Assembly (NCBI GenBank): GCA_963747405.1
Contig: CAVVFG010000007.1
Coordinates: 434,001-498,000, forward strand
DNA length: 64,000 nucleotides
Direction of reading: 5' to 3'
DNA from: Fodinibacter sp963747405
Lineage (GTDB): Bacteria; Actinomycetota; Actinomycetes; Actinomycetales; Dermatophilaceae
The notes under the pieces were generated by a model that saw only the letters and a program-made list of their open reading frames with translations, was not told where the DNA came from and did no database searches. The translations under genes and the position numbers were made by a program. Below are positions 8,368-16,331 of this stretch, one piece after another. Each line of letters begins with the position of its first letter. Position 1 is the first letter of the stretch.

Positions 8368-9225
8368 GTGCCGCGCTTTCCCTCGACCACGCCCACGCTC
8401 TTCATCATCGGTGGGGCGGAGGACCGGGTCGGCCGAGCCTCGCTGCTGCGGCAGTTCGTCAAGCTGTCCGGCGGACGCCGCTCCAGGCTGGTGCTGCTCC
8501 CGACGGCCTCGTCCTTCCAGGACGAGGTCGTCGACTCCTACACCGAGGTCTTCACCCGGCTCGGCGCCCGGGGTGTGGACGTGGTCAACCCGGCGACCCG
8601 GGCGGACTCTCACGACCCGCAGCTCGTGGCGCTGCTCGACGACGCCACCGGCGTGTTCATGAGCGGCGGCAGCCAGCTGCGGCTCTCGCAGCTGCTGCCG
8701 GGCACCCCACTCGGGGAGGCGCTGCACCGCGCGCACGACCGCGGGGCCGTCATCGGGGGCACCTCGGCCGGCGCGTCGATCATGAGCGACTTCATGATCT
8801 CGATGGGCGAGGAGGGGATCACGCCGCGCCAGCGGGCCAGCCAGGTCTCGGCGGGGCTCGGGCTGGTCCGGGGGGTGGTCGTGGACCAGCACTTCGACCA
8901 GCGCTCGCGCTACGGTCGGCTGATGTCCGTGATCGCCCCGTCGCCGCACCTGCTCGGCATCGGGATCGACGAGGACACCGCCATGGTGGTGACCGATGGC
9001 CGGGAGTTCACGGTGCGCGGCTCGGGAGCGGTGTTCGTCGTCGACTGCACGACGGCGGTCACCGACGCCCCGGACGCCCGCGCCGGTGCCCCGGTGCTGG
9101 TGTCGGGGGCGACCGTTCACACCCTGCCGGCGGGCGCCACGTTCGACCTGCGCGAGCGGCGGCTCACCGCCTTCGTCGAGCAGCACCCCGACCTGCTGGC
9201 CACGTTCGCCGGCGCCAAGGCCTGA
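8368..9225 (+). CDS. cphB: Cyanophycinase
   Basis: 285-residue peptidase of the S51 (CphB) family. The nucleophile elbow GGTSAGASIMSDFMI lies near residues 131-145, with catalytic Ser in the GTSAGA context. A conserved DQHFDQRSRYGRL near 172 supplies family-typical basic residues. GVFMSGGSQLRLSQLLPGTP near 95 forms the oxyanion/substrate loop. The enzyme is an exopeptidase that cuts the cyanophycin polymer, multi-L-arginyl-poly-L-aspartate, into beta-Asp-Arg dipeptides in the cytoplasm. cphA lies 47 bases downstream in the same direction, so synthesis and breakdown enzymes are paired. No isoaspartyl dipeptidase gene, needed to finish breakdown, is present in this window. Confidence 0.93.
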   Translation: MPRFPSTTPTLFIIGGAEDRVGRASLLRQFVKLSGGRRSRLVLLPTASSFQDEVVDSYTEVFTRLGARGVDVVNPATRADSHDPQLVALLDDATGVFMSGGSQLRLSQLLPGTPLGEALHRAHDRGAVIGGTSAGASIMSDFMISMGEEGITPRQRASQVSAGLGLVRGVVVDQHFDQRSRYGRLMSVIAPSPHLLGIGIDEDTAMVVTDGREFTVRGSGAVFVVDCTTAVTDAPDARAGAPVLVSGATVHTLPAGATFDLRERRLTAFVEQHPDLLATFAGAKA

Positions 9226-9272
9226 CCGCTCCGCGTTCCACCCGCCCCCACCGCCCCCGAGGAGAAGCGCCG

Positions 9273-12119
9273 ATGGACCGTCCCAGCCCGACCGGCCCCG
9301 CTGCCCCCGACCTGCGCATCGTCGAGTCGCGCGTGTACCGCGGCGGCAACATCTGGTCCTACCACCCGTCCATCCACCTCGTGGTCGACCTCGGTGTGCT
9401 GGAGGACTATCCGACCGACACCCTCCCCGGCTTCACCGACCGGCTCGTCGAGCTGCTTCCGGGGCTGCAGAACCACACCTGCTCCAAGGGGGTCAAGGGC
9501 GGCTTCATCGAGCGCCTGCACGAGGGCACCTGGGTCGGCCACGTGGCCGAGCACGTCGCCCTGCAGCTGCAGCAGGAGGCCGGCCACGACCTGCGCCGCG
9601 GGAAGACCCGCATGGTCAAGGGCAGCCCCGGCCTCTACAACGTCCTCTACGGCTACACCAACGAGGAGGTCGGCCTGGCGGCCGGGCGGCTCGCGGTGCG
9701 ACTGGTGAACGACCTGGTGCGGGCGGACCCGGAGTTCGACTTCGCCACCGAGCTCGAGACCTTCCTGACCCGCGCCGAGCGCACTGCGTTCGGCCCGTCG
9801 ACCGGGGCGATCCTGGAGGAGGCGGTCAGCCGCGACATCCCGTTCATCCGGCTCAACAGCGGCAGCCTGGTGCAGCTCGGGCAGGGCGTGCACCAGCAGC
9901 GGATCCGCGCCACGATGACGTCGAAGACCAGCGCCCTGGCCGTCGACGTCGCCGGCGACAAGGACATGACCACCAAGCTCCTCGGCTCCGCCGGGCTGCC
10001 GGTGCCCAAGCAGGAGACCGTACGCTCGGCCGAGGGTGCGGTCGCCGCGGCACGCCGGATCGGGTTCCCCGTGGTCGTCAAGCCTCTGGACGGCAACCAC
10101 GGGCGGGGCGTATGCCTGAACCTGCAGTCCGACGCCGAGGTGGCGGAGGCCTTCGTCGTTGCCGAGGACCAGTCGCGGCGCGGCTACGTGATCGTCGAGT
10201 CCTTCGTCACCGGGCGCGACTACCGCTGCCTCATCGTCGGCGGCCGGATGCAGGCCATCGCCGAGCGGGTGCCGGCCCACGTCACGGGCGACGGCGTGCA
10301 CACGGTGGACGAGCTCGTCGAGATGACCAACGCCGACCCGCGCCGCGGCGTGGGGCACGAGAAGGTGCTCACCAAGATCAAGGTCGACGCGGCGGCGCTG
10401 GAGCTGCTGCGCGAGCAGGGCTACTCCCTCGACGGCGTGCCGCCGGCCGACACGATGGTCAAGCTGGCGCTCACCGGCAACATGTCGACCGGTGGCATCT
10501 CGATCGACCGCACCTTCGACGCGCACCCCGACAACATCGAGATCGCCGAGGAAGCGGCGCGGCTGATCGGGCTCGACGTGGCCGGCATCGACTTCATCTG
10601 CCCCGACATCGCCTCCCCCGTGCGCGAGGCCGGCGGCGCGATCTGCGAGGTCAACGCGGCGCCCGGCTTCCGCATGCACACCCACCCGACCATCGGTGAG
10701 CCGCAGTACATCGCCAAGCCCGTGGTCGACCTGCTCTTCCCGCCCGGAGCGCCGTCCCGGGTGCCGATCGTGGCGGTCACCGGCACCAACGGCAAGACGA
10801 CGACGGCGCGGATGATCGCGCACATCATGAAGGGCGTCGGCCGCCAGGTGGGCATGACCTCGACCGACGGCATCGTCATCGACGAGCGGCTGGTCGTGAA
10901 GTCGGACGCGTCCGGGCCCCGCTCGGCGCGGATGGTGCTGCAGAACCCGCGGGTCGACTTCGCCGTCATGGAGGTGGCCCGCGGCGGCATCCTGCGCGAG
11001 GGTCTGGGCTACGACCGCAACGACGTCGCGGTGGTGACCAACGTCGCGCCCGACCACCTGGGCATGCGTGGCATCGACACTCTCGAGCAGCTCGCCGACG
11101 TCAAGGCCGTCGTCGTCGAGGCCGTGCCCCGCGACGGGTTCGCGGTGCTCAACGCCGACGACGCGCTGGTGCGCCGGATGCGGCGGCGCTGCTCGGGCTC
11201 GGTCGTCTGGTTCAGCCTCGAGGAGCCGGGCAGCAAGGTGCGCGACCTCATCGACAACCACTGCCGGGGCGGCGGCCGGGCCGTGGTGCTCGAGCGCACC
11301 GACCGCGGCGACATGATCGTCATCCGGCACGGGCGTCGCTCGATGCAGCTCGCCTGGACCCACCTGCTGCCCTCCACCTTCGGCGGCACCGCGCTGTTCA
11401 ACGTCGCCAACGCGATGGCGGCGGCCGGTGCGGCCTTCGCCAGCGGCGCCGGGCTGCACGAGATCCGGCAGGGGCTGCGCACGTTCACGACGTCGTACTA
11501 CCTCTCCCCCGGCCGGATGAACCAGATCAACGTCCACCACGTCGACGTCATCGTCGACTACTGCCACAACGCACCCGGGATGCGGGTGCTCGGCGAGTTC
11601 ATCGAGCGCTACGCCGACATGAAGGCCGGGCAGAGCGACCTGGGCAAGATCTCGCGGATCGGCATGATCGCCACCGCCGGCGACCGGCGTGAGGAGGACA
11701 TGCGCGAGCTCGGAGCGGTCGCAGCGGAGCACTTCGACGTCGTCGTCGTGCGCGAGGACACCCGGCTGCGCGGCCGCGAGCGCGGCTTCACCGCCGAGCA
11801 GGTCGCGGCCGGTGCCCGCAGCCGGGTCGGTGAGCCCGGGGTGCGCTGCCGCCAGGTGGAGATCGTGCTCGACGAGACCGCAGCGGTGCGGCACGTGATG
11901 GCGCGGGCCAACCCCGGCGACATCGTCGTCATGAGCGTCGACCAGCACGCGGCGGTGATGGCGGAGCTGGAGTCGATGACCAAGCAGGCGCAGCCCGGAA
12001 CCCACATCCGCGGAGGCGTCGGCGACCCCGACCTCGACCCCGATTCGATGCAGGAGGAGGCCCGCGAGGCCGGTGACACGGCCGCCCGGGACATCGAGCC
12101 GCCCGTTGCGGCCGGCTAG
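9273..12119 (+). CDS. cphA: Cyanophycin synthetase
   Basis: 948 residues with the full CphA1 layout. An N-terminal domain (1-160, starting RIVESRVYRGGNIWSYHPSI) is followed by an ATP-grasp domain (about 220-480, FPVVVKPLDGNHGRGV near 268). The C-terminal Mur-ligase-type domain has P-loop VTGTNGKTTTARM near residue 502 and VIVDYCHNAPGMRVL near 763. ATP-grasp activates the polyaspartate backbone, and the Mur-like half attaches arginine to each side-chain carboxylate. The product is a nitrogen-rich storage granule. A GAGGAGAAG ribosome site precedes ATG 9273. Its TAG stop shares the tetramer CTAG with the TAG of the convergent Mur ligase gene. Confidence 0.96.
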   Translation: MDRPSPTGPAAPDLRIVESRVYRGGNIWSYHPSIHLVVDLGVLEDYPTDTLPGFTDRLVELLPGLQNHTCSKGVKGGFIERLHEGTWVGHVAEHVALQLQQEAGHDLRRGKTRMVKGSPGLYNVLYGYTNEEVGLAAGRLAVRLVNDLVRADPEFDFATELETFLTRAERTAFGPSTGAILEEAVSRDIPFIRLNSGSLVQLGQGVHQQRIRATMTSKTSALAVDVAGDKDMTTKLLGSAGLPVPKQETVRSAEGAVAAARRIGFPVVVKPLDGNHGRGVCLNLQSDAEVAEAFVVAEDQSRRGYVIVESFVTGRDYRCLIVGGRMQAIAERVPAHVTGDGVHTVDELVEMTNADPRRGVGHEKVLTKIKVDAAALELLREQGYSLDGVPPADTMVKLALTGNMSTGGISIDRTFDAHPDNIEIAEEAARLIGLDVAGIDFICPDIASPVREAGGAICEVNAAPGFRMHTHPTIGEPQYIAKPVVDLLFPPGAPSRVPIVAVTGTNGKTTTARMIAHIMKGVGRQVGMTSTDGIVIDERLVVKSDASGPRSARMVLQNPRVDFAVMEVARGGILREGLGYDRNDVAVVTNVAPDHLGMRGIDTLEQLADVKAVVVEAVPRDGFAVLNADDALVRRMRRRCSGSVVWFSLEEPGSKVRDLIDNHCRGGGRAVVLERTDRGDMIVIRHGRRSMQLAWTHLLPSTFGGTALFNVANAMAAAGAAFASGAGLHEIRQGLRTFTTSYYLSPGRMNQINVHHVDVIVDYCHNAPGMRVLGEFIERYADMKAGQSDLGKISRIGMIATAGDRREEDMRELGAVAAEHFDVVVVREDTRLRGRERGFTAEQVAAGARSRVGEPGVRCRQVEIVLDETAAVRHVMARANPGDIVVMSVDQHAAVMAELESMTKQAQPGTHIRGGVGDPDLDPDSMQEEAREAGDTAARDIEPPVAAG

Positions 12120-14338
12120 CCCTGCAGGTCGGCCGCGTAGGCGGTCAGCGCCCGGCGGTAGCGCACGACGTCCGGGTCGGTGCTCGTCGACGCGATGGCG
12201 GTGAGCAGCTCACCCAGCGCCGTGGTGGGCCGCCCCGCGTCGGAGCGCACGAGCGCGCGGAACGCGGCGATCCCCAGGCTGTCGGGATGCCGTGCCGCGA
12301 CGTCGTCGATGACGGCCACCGCCTCGTCGACCCGCCCGAGGGTGCGCAGGCTCGACGCGAGCTGCACCTGCGCGCGGTGCCGGTGCGGCTCGCGCAGCCC
12401 GGCGGCCAGGGCCTCCTCGTAGAGCGGCACGGCGGCCGCCTCGTCGTCGGCGCTGTCGTGCGCCCCGGCGTACTCGTAGGCGATCCGCGCGTCGCCGGGG
12501 TGGTCGGCGTACAGCCGAGCGGCCGCGTCGAGGCGCGCCCCGGCCTCCGGCAGCCGCCACAGCGCGGTGATGTCGTCCTCGCAGTCGTGCTCGCCGCGGG
12601 CCCGCACGACCTTGCGGCGGACGGCCTCGGGGTCGTCGGGGGTGGCCCCGCGGCCGTGCAGCCAGTCGACGATCTCGACCCGCTCGGCGTGGCACATGAC
12701 GGCCACGACGTCGCCGTCGTCGGCCGCCTCGGCCAGGGCCTGCAGCCCGGACAGCTCGGTGGGGTACGAGGCGATGTCGCCGACCCCGGCGTGGCCCAGG
12801 CCGATGCGCAGCTGGGCCTCGAGCTCGTCGACGGTGCGACCGCGCAGGTACCGGGCCTTGTGCGCCGCGACGACGTGGTCGGCGCGCAGCCCGGCGATCT
12901 CGCCGAGGGCCCGCAGGATGTCGTCGGTGCGGTCGCCCGCTGTGCCCAGCGCCAGGTGCACCCGGCCGCCGGGAGCGACGAGGCCGCGGGCCACGTCGAG
13001 CAGCGCCTCGAGCCCAGCCTCGTTGTGGGCGAGGTCGACGACGACGGTGACGTCACCGCCCTCGATCGGCAGGGTGTAGGTGTTCATCCGGCCCGGGTTG
13101 AGCACGTCGTCGGGCACGAAGCTGCGCAGCCCCTCGACGACGGCCGCCCGGTCGATGCCGAGCCCCAGGGCCGCGGCGGCACCCGCCAGCGCGTTGAGCA
13201 CGTTGTGGTGCGAGAGCCCGGCCAGCGCCATCGGCAGGTCGACGACCCGCACCAGCCGGTCGGGCGCGGCATCCGGCGACAGCACGGTGAGGGACTCGTC
13301 GAGCACGGTCAGCGCGCGCCCGCCGGCGCCGAGCGCCTCGCGCACGGCCGGCGCGCCCGGGTCGGCGGTGAACACCCACGGCCGGGCCCGGATGCCGGCC
13401 CGCATCGCCCAGACCCGCGGGTCCTCACCGTTGAGCACCACCCAGCCCTGCGGCCTGGTGACCCGGGTGATGATCGCCTTGACCTCGGCGAGCTGGTCGA
13501 CGGTGTCGATGCCCTGCATGCCCAGGTGGTCGGCCGAGACGTTGGTGACCACCGAGACGTCGTTGTGGGTGACGCCCATGCCGCGCAGCAGCATGCCGCC
13601 TCGCGCGGTCTCCAGGATGCCCACCTCGACGCCCGGCGCCTCGAGCACGGCGCGAGCGCCGGCCGGCCCGGAGTAGTCGCCCGGCTCGATGACCTCGCCC
13701 TGCACCACGACCCCGTCGGTGGAGCTCCACCCGGTGCGCAGGCCCGCGGTCATGCAGATGTGCGCGAGCAGTCGGGTGGTGGTGGTCTTGCCGTTGGTGC
13801 CGGTCACCGAGGCGACCGGGATGCGGGGGGTGACCAGCCGCGGACCCTCTGCCTGCGGGGGCACCGCGGCGACGACAGCGGCCCGCTCCGCCACGGCATC
13901 CGCGTAGGGGCGCCCGTCGAGCACGTCGGCCAGCACGAGGCCGATCGCGGCCCCGAGCGCCTCGGCCCGCTCGCGGTGCCGCCAGACGAAGGCGCAGACG
14001 ACGACGTCGGTCTCGGTGGCCGCCCGGGTGCGCACGCCCAGCCGGCGCGTACCGACCTCGGTGGCGAGCGCCCTGGCCACCCGCTCGACGAGGCGCAGCA
14101 GCACCTGCTGGCGCTGCTCGGACCCCGGCCCCCCGGGCTGGCCGCGGCGCAGCCCGGCGGCGGCCTTGATCCGGCGCAGCGCGTCGTCGTCGGCCTCGAG
14201 GTAGCCCGGCAGGGCGAGGGTCACCTTGACCGCGGGTCGCGTGAAGTAGAGGTTCGGCCCCTCGAGCAGGCGCACCTCGCGGGTGCGGACGCCGGGAGGG
14301 GTCGCCGTCTCGTGGGTCGGCGCGGGCTCGCTGCTCAC
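12116..14338 (-). CDS. CphA-like Mur ligase without ATP-grasp, fused to a C-terminal TPR domain
   Basis: 740 residues. Residues 20-150 resemble the CphA N-terminal domain (EVRLLEGPNLYFTRP). Residues about 165-560 are a Mur-ligase ATPase closely like the C-terminal half of CphA: P-loop VTGTNGKTTTTRLLAHI near 178, ILETARGGMLLRGMG, TNVSADHLGMQGIDT, and VVVDLAHNEAGLEALL near 433, where CphA has VDYCHNAPG. The ATP-grasp domain of CphA is absent. Residues about 590-740 are helical TPR-like repeats (PLYEEALAAGL, RTLGRVDEAVAVIDDVAARHPDS). It should form an amide bond by acyl-phosphate chemistry, but the substrate is unknown. It is convergent with cphA. GTG 14338 lies six bases after a TAGGCT box. Confidence 0.75.
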   Translation of the reverse strand: MSSEPAPTHETATPPGVRTREVRLLEGPNLYFTRPAVKVTLALPGYLEADDDALRRIKAAAGLRRGQPGGPGSEQRQQVLLRLVERVARALATEVGTRRLGVRTRAATETDVVVCAFVWRHRERAEALGAAIGLVLADVLDGRPYADAVAERAAVVAAVPPQAEGPRLVTPRIPVASVTGTNGKTTTTRLLAHICMTAGLRTGWSSTDGVVVQGEVIEPGDYSGPAGARAVLEAPGVEVGILETARGGMLLRGMGVTHNDVSVVTNVSADHLGMQGIDTVDQLAEVKAIITRVTRPQGWVVLNGEDPRVWAMRAGIRARPWVFTADPGAPAVREALGAGGRALTVLDESLTVLSPDAAPDRLVRVVDLPMALAGLSHHNVLNALAGAAAALGLGIDRAAVVEGLRSFVPDDVLNPGRMNTYTLPIEGGDVTVVVDLAHNEAGLEALLDVARGLVAPGGRVHLALGTAGDRTDDILRALGEIAGLRADHVVAAHKARYLRGRTVDELEAQLRIGLGHAGVGDIASYPTELSGLQALAEAADDGDVVAVMCHAERVEIVDWLHGRGATPDDPEAVRRKVVRARGEHDCEDDITALWRLPEAGARLDAAARLYADHPGDARIAYEYAGAHDSADDEAAAVPLYEEALAAGLREPHRHRAQVQLASSLRTLGRVDEAVAVIDDVAARHPDSLGIAAFRALVRSDAGRPTTALGELLTAIASTSTDPDVVRYRRALTAYAADLQG

Positions 14339-14344
14339 CCGGGG

Positions 14345-14350
14345 AGCCTA
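14345..14350 (-). promoter_or_regulatory. -10 box of leaderless promoter for the TPR-Mur ligase
   Basis: TAGGCT on the minus strand with CCCCGG between it and GTG 14338. Confidence 0.5.
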
Positions 14351-14390
14351 GTGTGCCTGGTGACGCCGCCGGTGCGGCGCGGCGAACCGG

Positions 14391-15149
14391 CTACACGCCC
14401 ATCGCGTGGAAGCCGCCGTCGACGTGCAGCATCTCGCCGGTCGTGGCCGGGAACCAGTCGGAGAGCAGGGCGACGCAGGCCTTGGCCGTGGGCTCGGCGT
14501 CGTCGACGTCCCAGCCGAGCGGCGAGCGGCCGTCCCACTCCTCCTCGAACCGCTCGAAGCCGGGGATCGACTTGGCAGCCGTGGTGCGGATGGGGCCGGC
14601 CGCGACGATGTTGGAGCGGATGCCCCGGGGCCCCAGGTCGCGGGCGAGGTAGCGGTTGGTCGACTCGAACGCGGCCTTCGCCACGCCCATCCAGTCGTAG
14701 ACCGGCCAGGCGAACCGGGCGTCGAAGGTGAGGCCCACGACGCTGCCGCCAGGACCCATCAGCGGCAGTGCGGCCTTGGTGAGCGCGGCCAGCGAGTAGG
14801 CCGACACGTGCACGGCGGTCGCGACGTCGTCCCAGCCGGCCTCCATGAAGTTGAACGCGCCCTGCGGGGCGAACCCGATCGAGTGCACGACACCGTCGAG
14901 ATGCGGCACGTGCTCGCGCACGCGGTCGGCCAGCGCCGCCAGGTCGTCGTCGCTGGTGACGTCGAGCTCGACGACCGGTGGGGTCTGCGGGAGGCGCTTG
15001 GCGATGGCGGAGGTGATCTTCATGGTGCGCCCAAACGAGGTGAGCACCACCTCGGCGCCCTGCTCCTGCGCGAGCCGCGCGACGTGGAAGGCGATCGAGG
15101 AGTCCATGAGGACGCCGGTGACGAGCAGCTTCTTGCCCTCGAGCAACAT
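14391..15149 (-). CDS. fabI: Enoyl-[acyl-carrier-protein] reductase (NADH), FabI/InhA type
   Basis: 252-residue atypical short-chain dehydrogenase. The dinucleotide-binding start is LLVTGVLMDSSIAFHVARLA (about residues 8-27), with the SIA variant used by FabI/InhA. The catalytic Tyr-x6-Lys is in VYDWMGVAKAAFEST near residue 157. The substrate-loop region is GPIRTTAAKSIPGF. It reduces trans-2-enoyl-ACP to acyl-ACP in the last step of type II fatty-acid elongation. fabG is the upstream gene in the same direction, 69 bases away, matching the mabA-inhA arrangement of other actinobacteria. The ATG at 15149 follows an AAAGGT-like ribosome site. Confidence 0.93.
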   Translation of the reverse strand: MLLEGKKLLVTGVLMDSSIAFHVARLAQEQGAEVVLTSFGRTMKITSAIAKRLPQTPPVVELDVTSDDDLAALADRVREHVPHLDGVVHSIGFAPQGAFNFMEAGWDDVATAVHVSAYSLAALTKAALPLMGPGGSVVGLTFDARFAWPVYDWMGVAKAAFESTNRYLARDLGPRGIRSNIVAAGPIRTTAAKSIPGFERFEEEWDGRSPLGWDVDDAEPTAKACVALLSDWFPATTGEMLHVDGGFHAMGV

Positions 15150-15218
15150 GGGGCGGACCTTTCGCTGGGGGTCGGTGCGGTCGTGGGGTGGTGCCGGGCG
15201 GGAGGGGTGCAGGGGGCG

Positions 15219-15932
15219 TCAGTGGCCCATGCCGAGGCCGCCGTCGACCGGGATGACGGCACCGGAGATGTAGGCCGCGTCGGGACCGGCGACGAAGCGC
15301 ACCACGGCGGCCACCTCGTCGGGGGTGGCGAACCGGCCGGCCGGGATCGCCGCCTTGTAGGACTTCTGGGTGTCCTCGGGCAGAGCGGCCGTCATGTCGG
15401 TCTCGATGAAGCCCGGCGCGACGACGTTGGCGGTGATGCCGCGGCCGCCGAGCTCGCGGGTGATGGAGCGCGCCAGCCCGACCAGCCCGGCCTTGCTCGC
15501 GGCGTAGTTGGCCTGCCCGGGACCGCCGTAGAGGCCGACGACGCTCGAGATCAGCACGATGCGCCCGCGGCGCAGCCGGATCATCCCCTTGCTCGCGCGA
15601 CGGACGCAGCGGAACGCACCGGCCAGGTTGGTGTCGATGACGGTGTCCCAGTCGTCGTCGCTCATCCGCATCAGCAGGCCGTCCTTGGTGACGCCGGCGT
15701 TGGCGACGAGCACCTCGATCGGGCCGCCGAGCCTCTCCTCGGCCTTGGTGAACGCGGCGTCGACGGATGCCGTGTCGGTGACGTCGCAGCGCACGCCCAC
15801 CAGGCCGTCGGGCGCGTCGCCGGAGCGGTGGGTCACGGCGACGGAGTCACCGGCCTGCGCGAAGGACCGGGCGATGGCCAGTCCGATGCCGCGGTTGCCG
15901 CCGGTGACGAGGACGGTGCGGGGCTCACTCAT
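15219..15932 (-). CDS. fabG: 3-oxoacyl-[acyl-carrier-protein] reductase
   Basis: 237-residue classical short-chain dehydrogenase. NADP-binding VLVTGGNRGIGLAIARSFA lies at residues 8-26, NAGVTKDGLL near 78, catalytic Ser in ISSVVGLYGGPGQ, and Tyr-x3-Lys in ANYAASKAGLVGL near 147. It reduces 3-oxoacyl-ACP in fatty-acid elongation. fabI follows, an arrangement like mycobacterial mabA-inhA. The ATG at 15932 is seven bases after a TAGGTT box, suggesting a leaderless message. A DUF3099 gene is divergent across 60 bp. Confidence 0.93.
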   Translation of the reverse strand: MSEPRTVLVTGGNRGIGLAIARSFAQAGDSVAVTHRSGDAPDGLVGVRCDVTDTASVDAAFTKAEERLGGPIEVLVANAGVTKDGLLMRMSDDDWDTVIDTNLAGAFRCVRRASKGMIRLRRGRIVLISSVVGLYGGPGQANYAASKAGLVGLARSITRELGGRGITANVVAPGFIETDMTAALPEDTQKSYKAAIPAGRFATPDEVAAVVRFVAGPDAAYISGAVIPVDGGLGMGH

Positions 15933-15939
15933 GCCGTCG

Positions 15940-15945
15940 AACCTA
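15940..15945 (-). promoter_or_regulatory. -10 box of fabG leaderless promoter
   Basis: TAGGTT on the minus strand, seven bases before ATG 15932. Confidence 0.45.
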
Positions 15946-15980
15946 GTGGACTACCGCTGGGTAGCCGGAGCAGCGCGACA

Positions 15981-15986
15981 TACAGT
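15981..15986 (+). promoter_or_regulatory. -10 box of leaderless promoter for the DUF3099 gene
   Basis: TACAGT followed by GGACGG and then GTG 15993. Confidence 0.5.
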
Positions 15987-15992
15987 GGACGG

Positions 15993-16331
15993 GTGCCCAC
16001 GACCCGTCACCACCACGACGTCCAGTCGGTGACGAGCGCGCCCGAGGCGCGCACGGAGGACCAGGCCCGGCGGCTGAAGCGGTACCTCATCACGATGGCG
16101 ATCCGCACCGCGTGCTTCGTCCTGCTCGTGGTGGTCGACGCGTGGTACCGGTGGATCTTCGCCGCCGGTGCGGTGTTCCTGCCGTTCATCGCCGTGGTCG
16201 CCGCCAACGCGGTGAGGCCGCGGGTCAGCGGCCGGGTGCGCCCGGTGCTCCCCGAGGCCGACCAGACCCCGCAGATCACCCGAGCGCCCTACGAGCCCTG
16301 GGACCCGCAGGACTCAGCCACCGATCGCTGA
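15993..16331 (+). CDS. DUF3099 small membrane protein
   Basis: 112 residues. A polar N-terminus rich in His (TTRHHHDVQS) leads to RRLKRYLITMAIRTACFVL and two hydrophobic segments: about 40-58 (ACFVLLVVVDAWYRWIF) and about 60-78 (AAGAVFLPFIAVVAANA). The tail is Pro/Asp-rich. This matches the actinobacterial DUF3099 family, whose function is unknown. The start was set at GTG 15993 because TACAGT lies six bases upstream and longer in-frame extensions would be antisense to fabG. Its stop overlaps the 3' end of moaA by 18 bases in convergent orientation. Confidence 0.85.
   Translation: MPTTRHHHDVQSVTSAPEARTEDQARRLKRYLITMAIRTACFVLLVVVDAWYRWIFAAGAVFLPFIAVVAANAVRPRVSGRVRPVLPEADQTPQITRAPYEPWDPQDSATDR

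Noticed and set aside
12287..14731. 814-residue open frame antisense to the TPR-Mur ligase
   Set aside because: No motif; the minus-strand gene has clear Mur-ligase motifs and a promoter.
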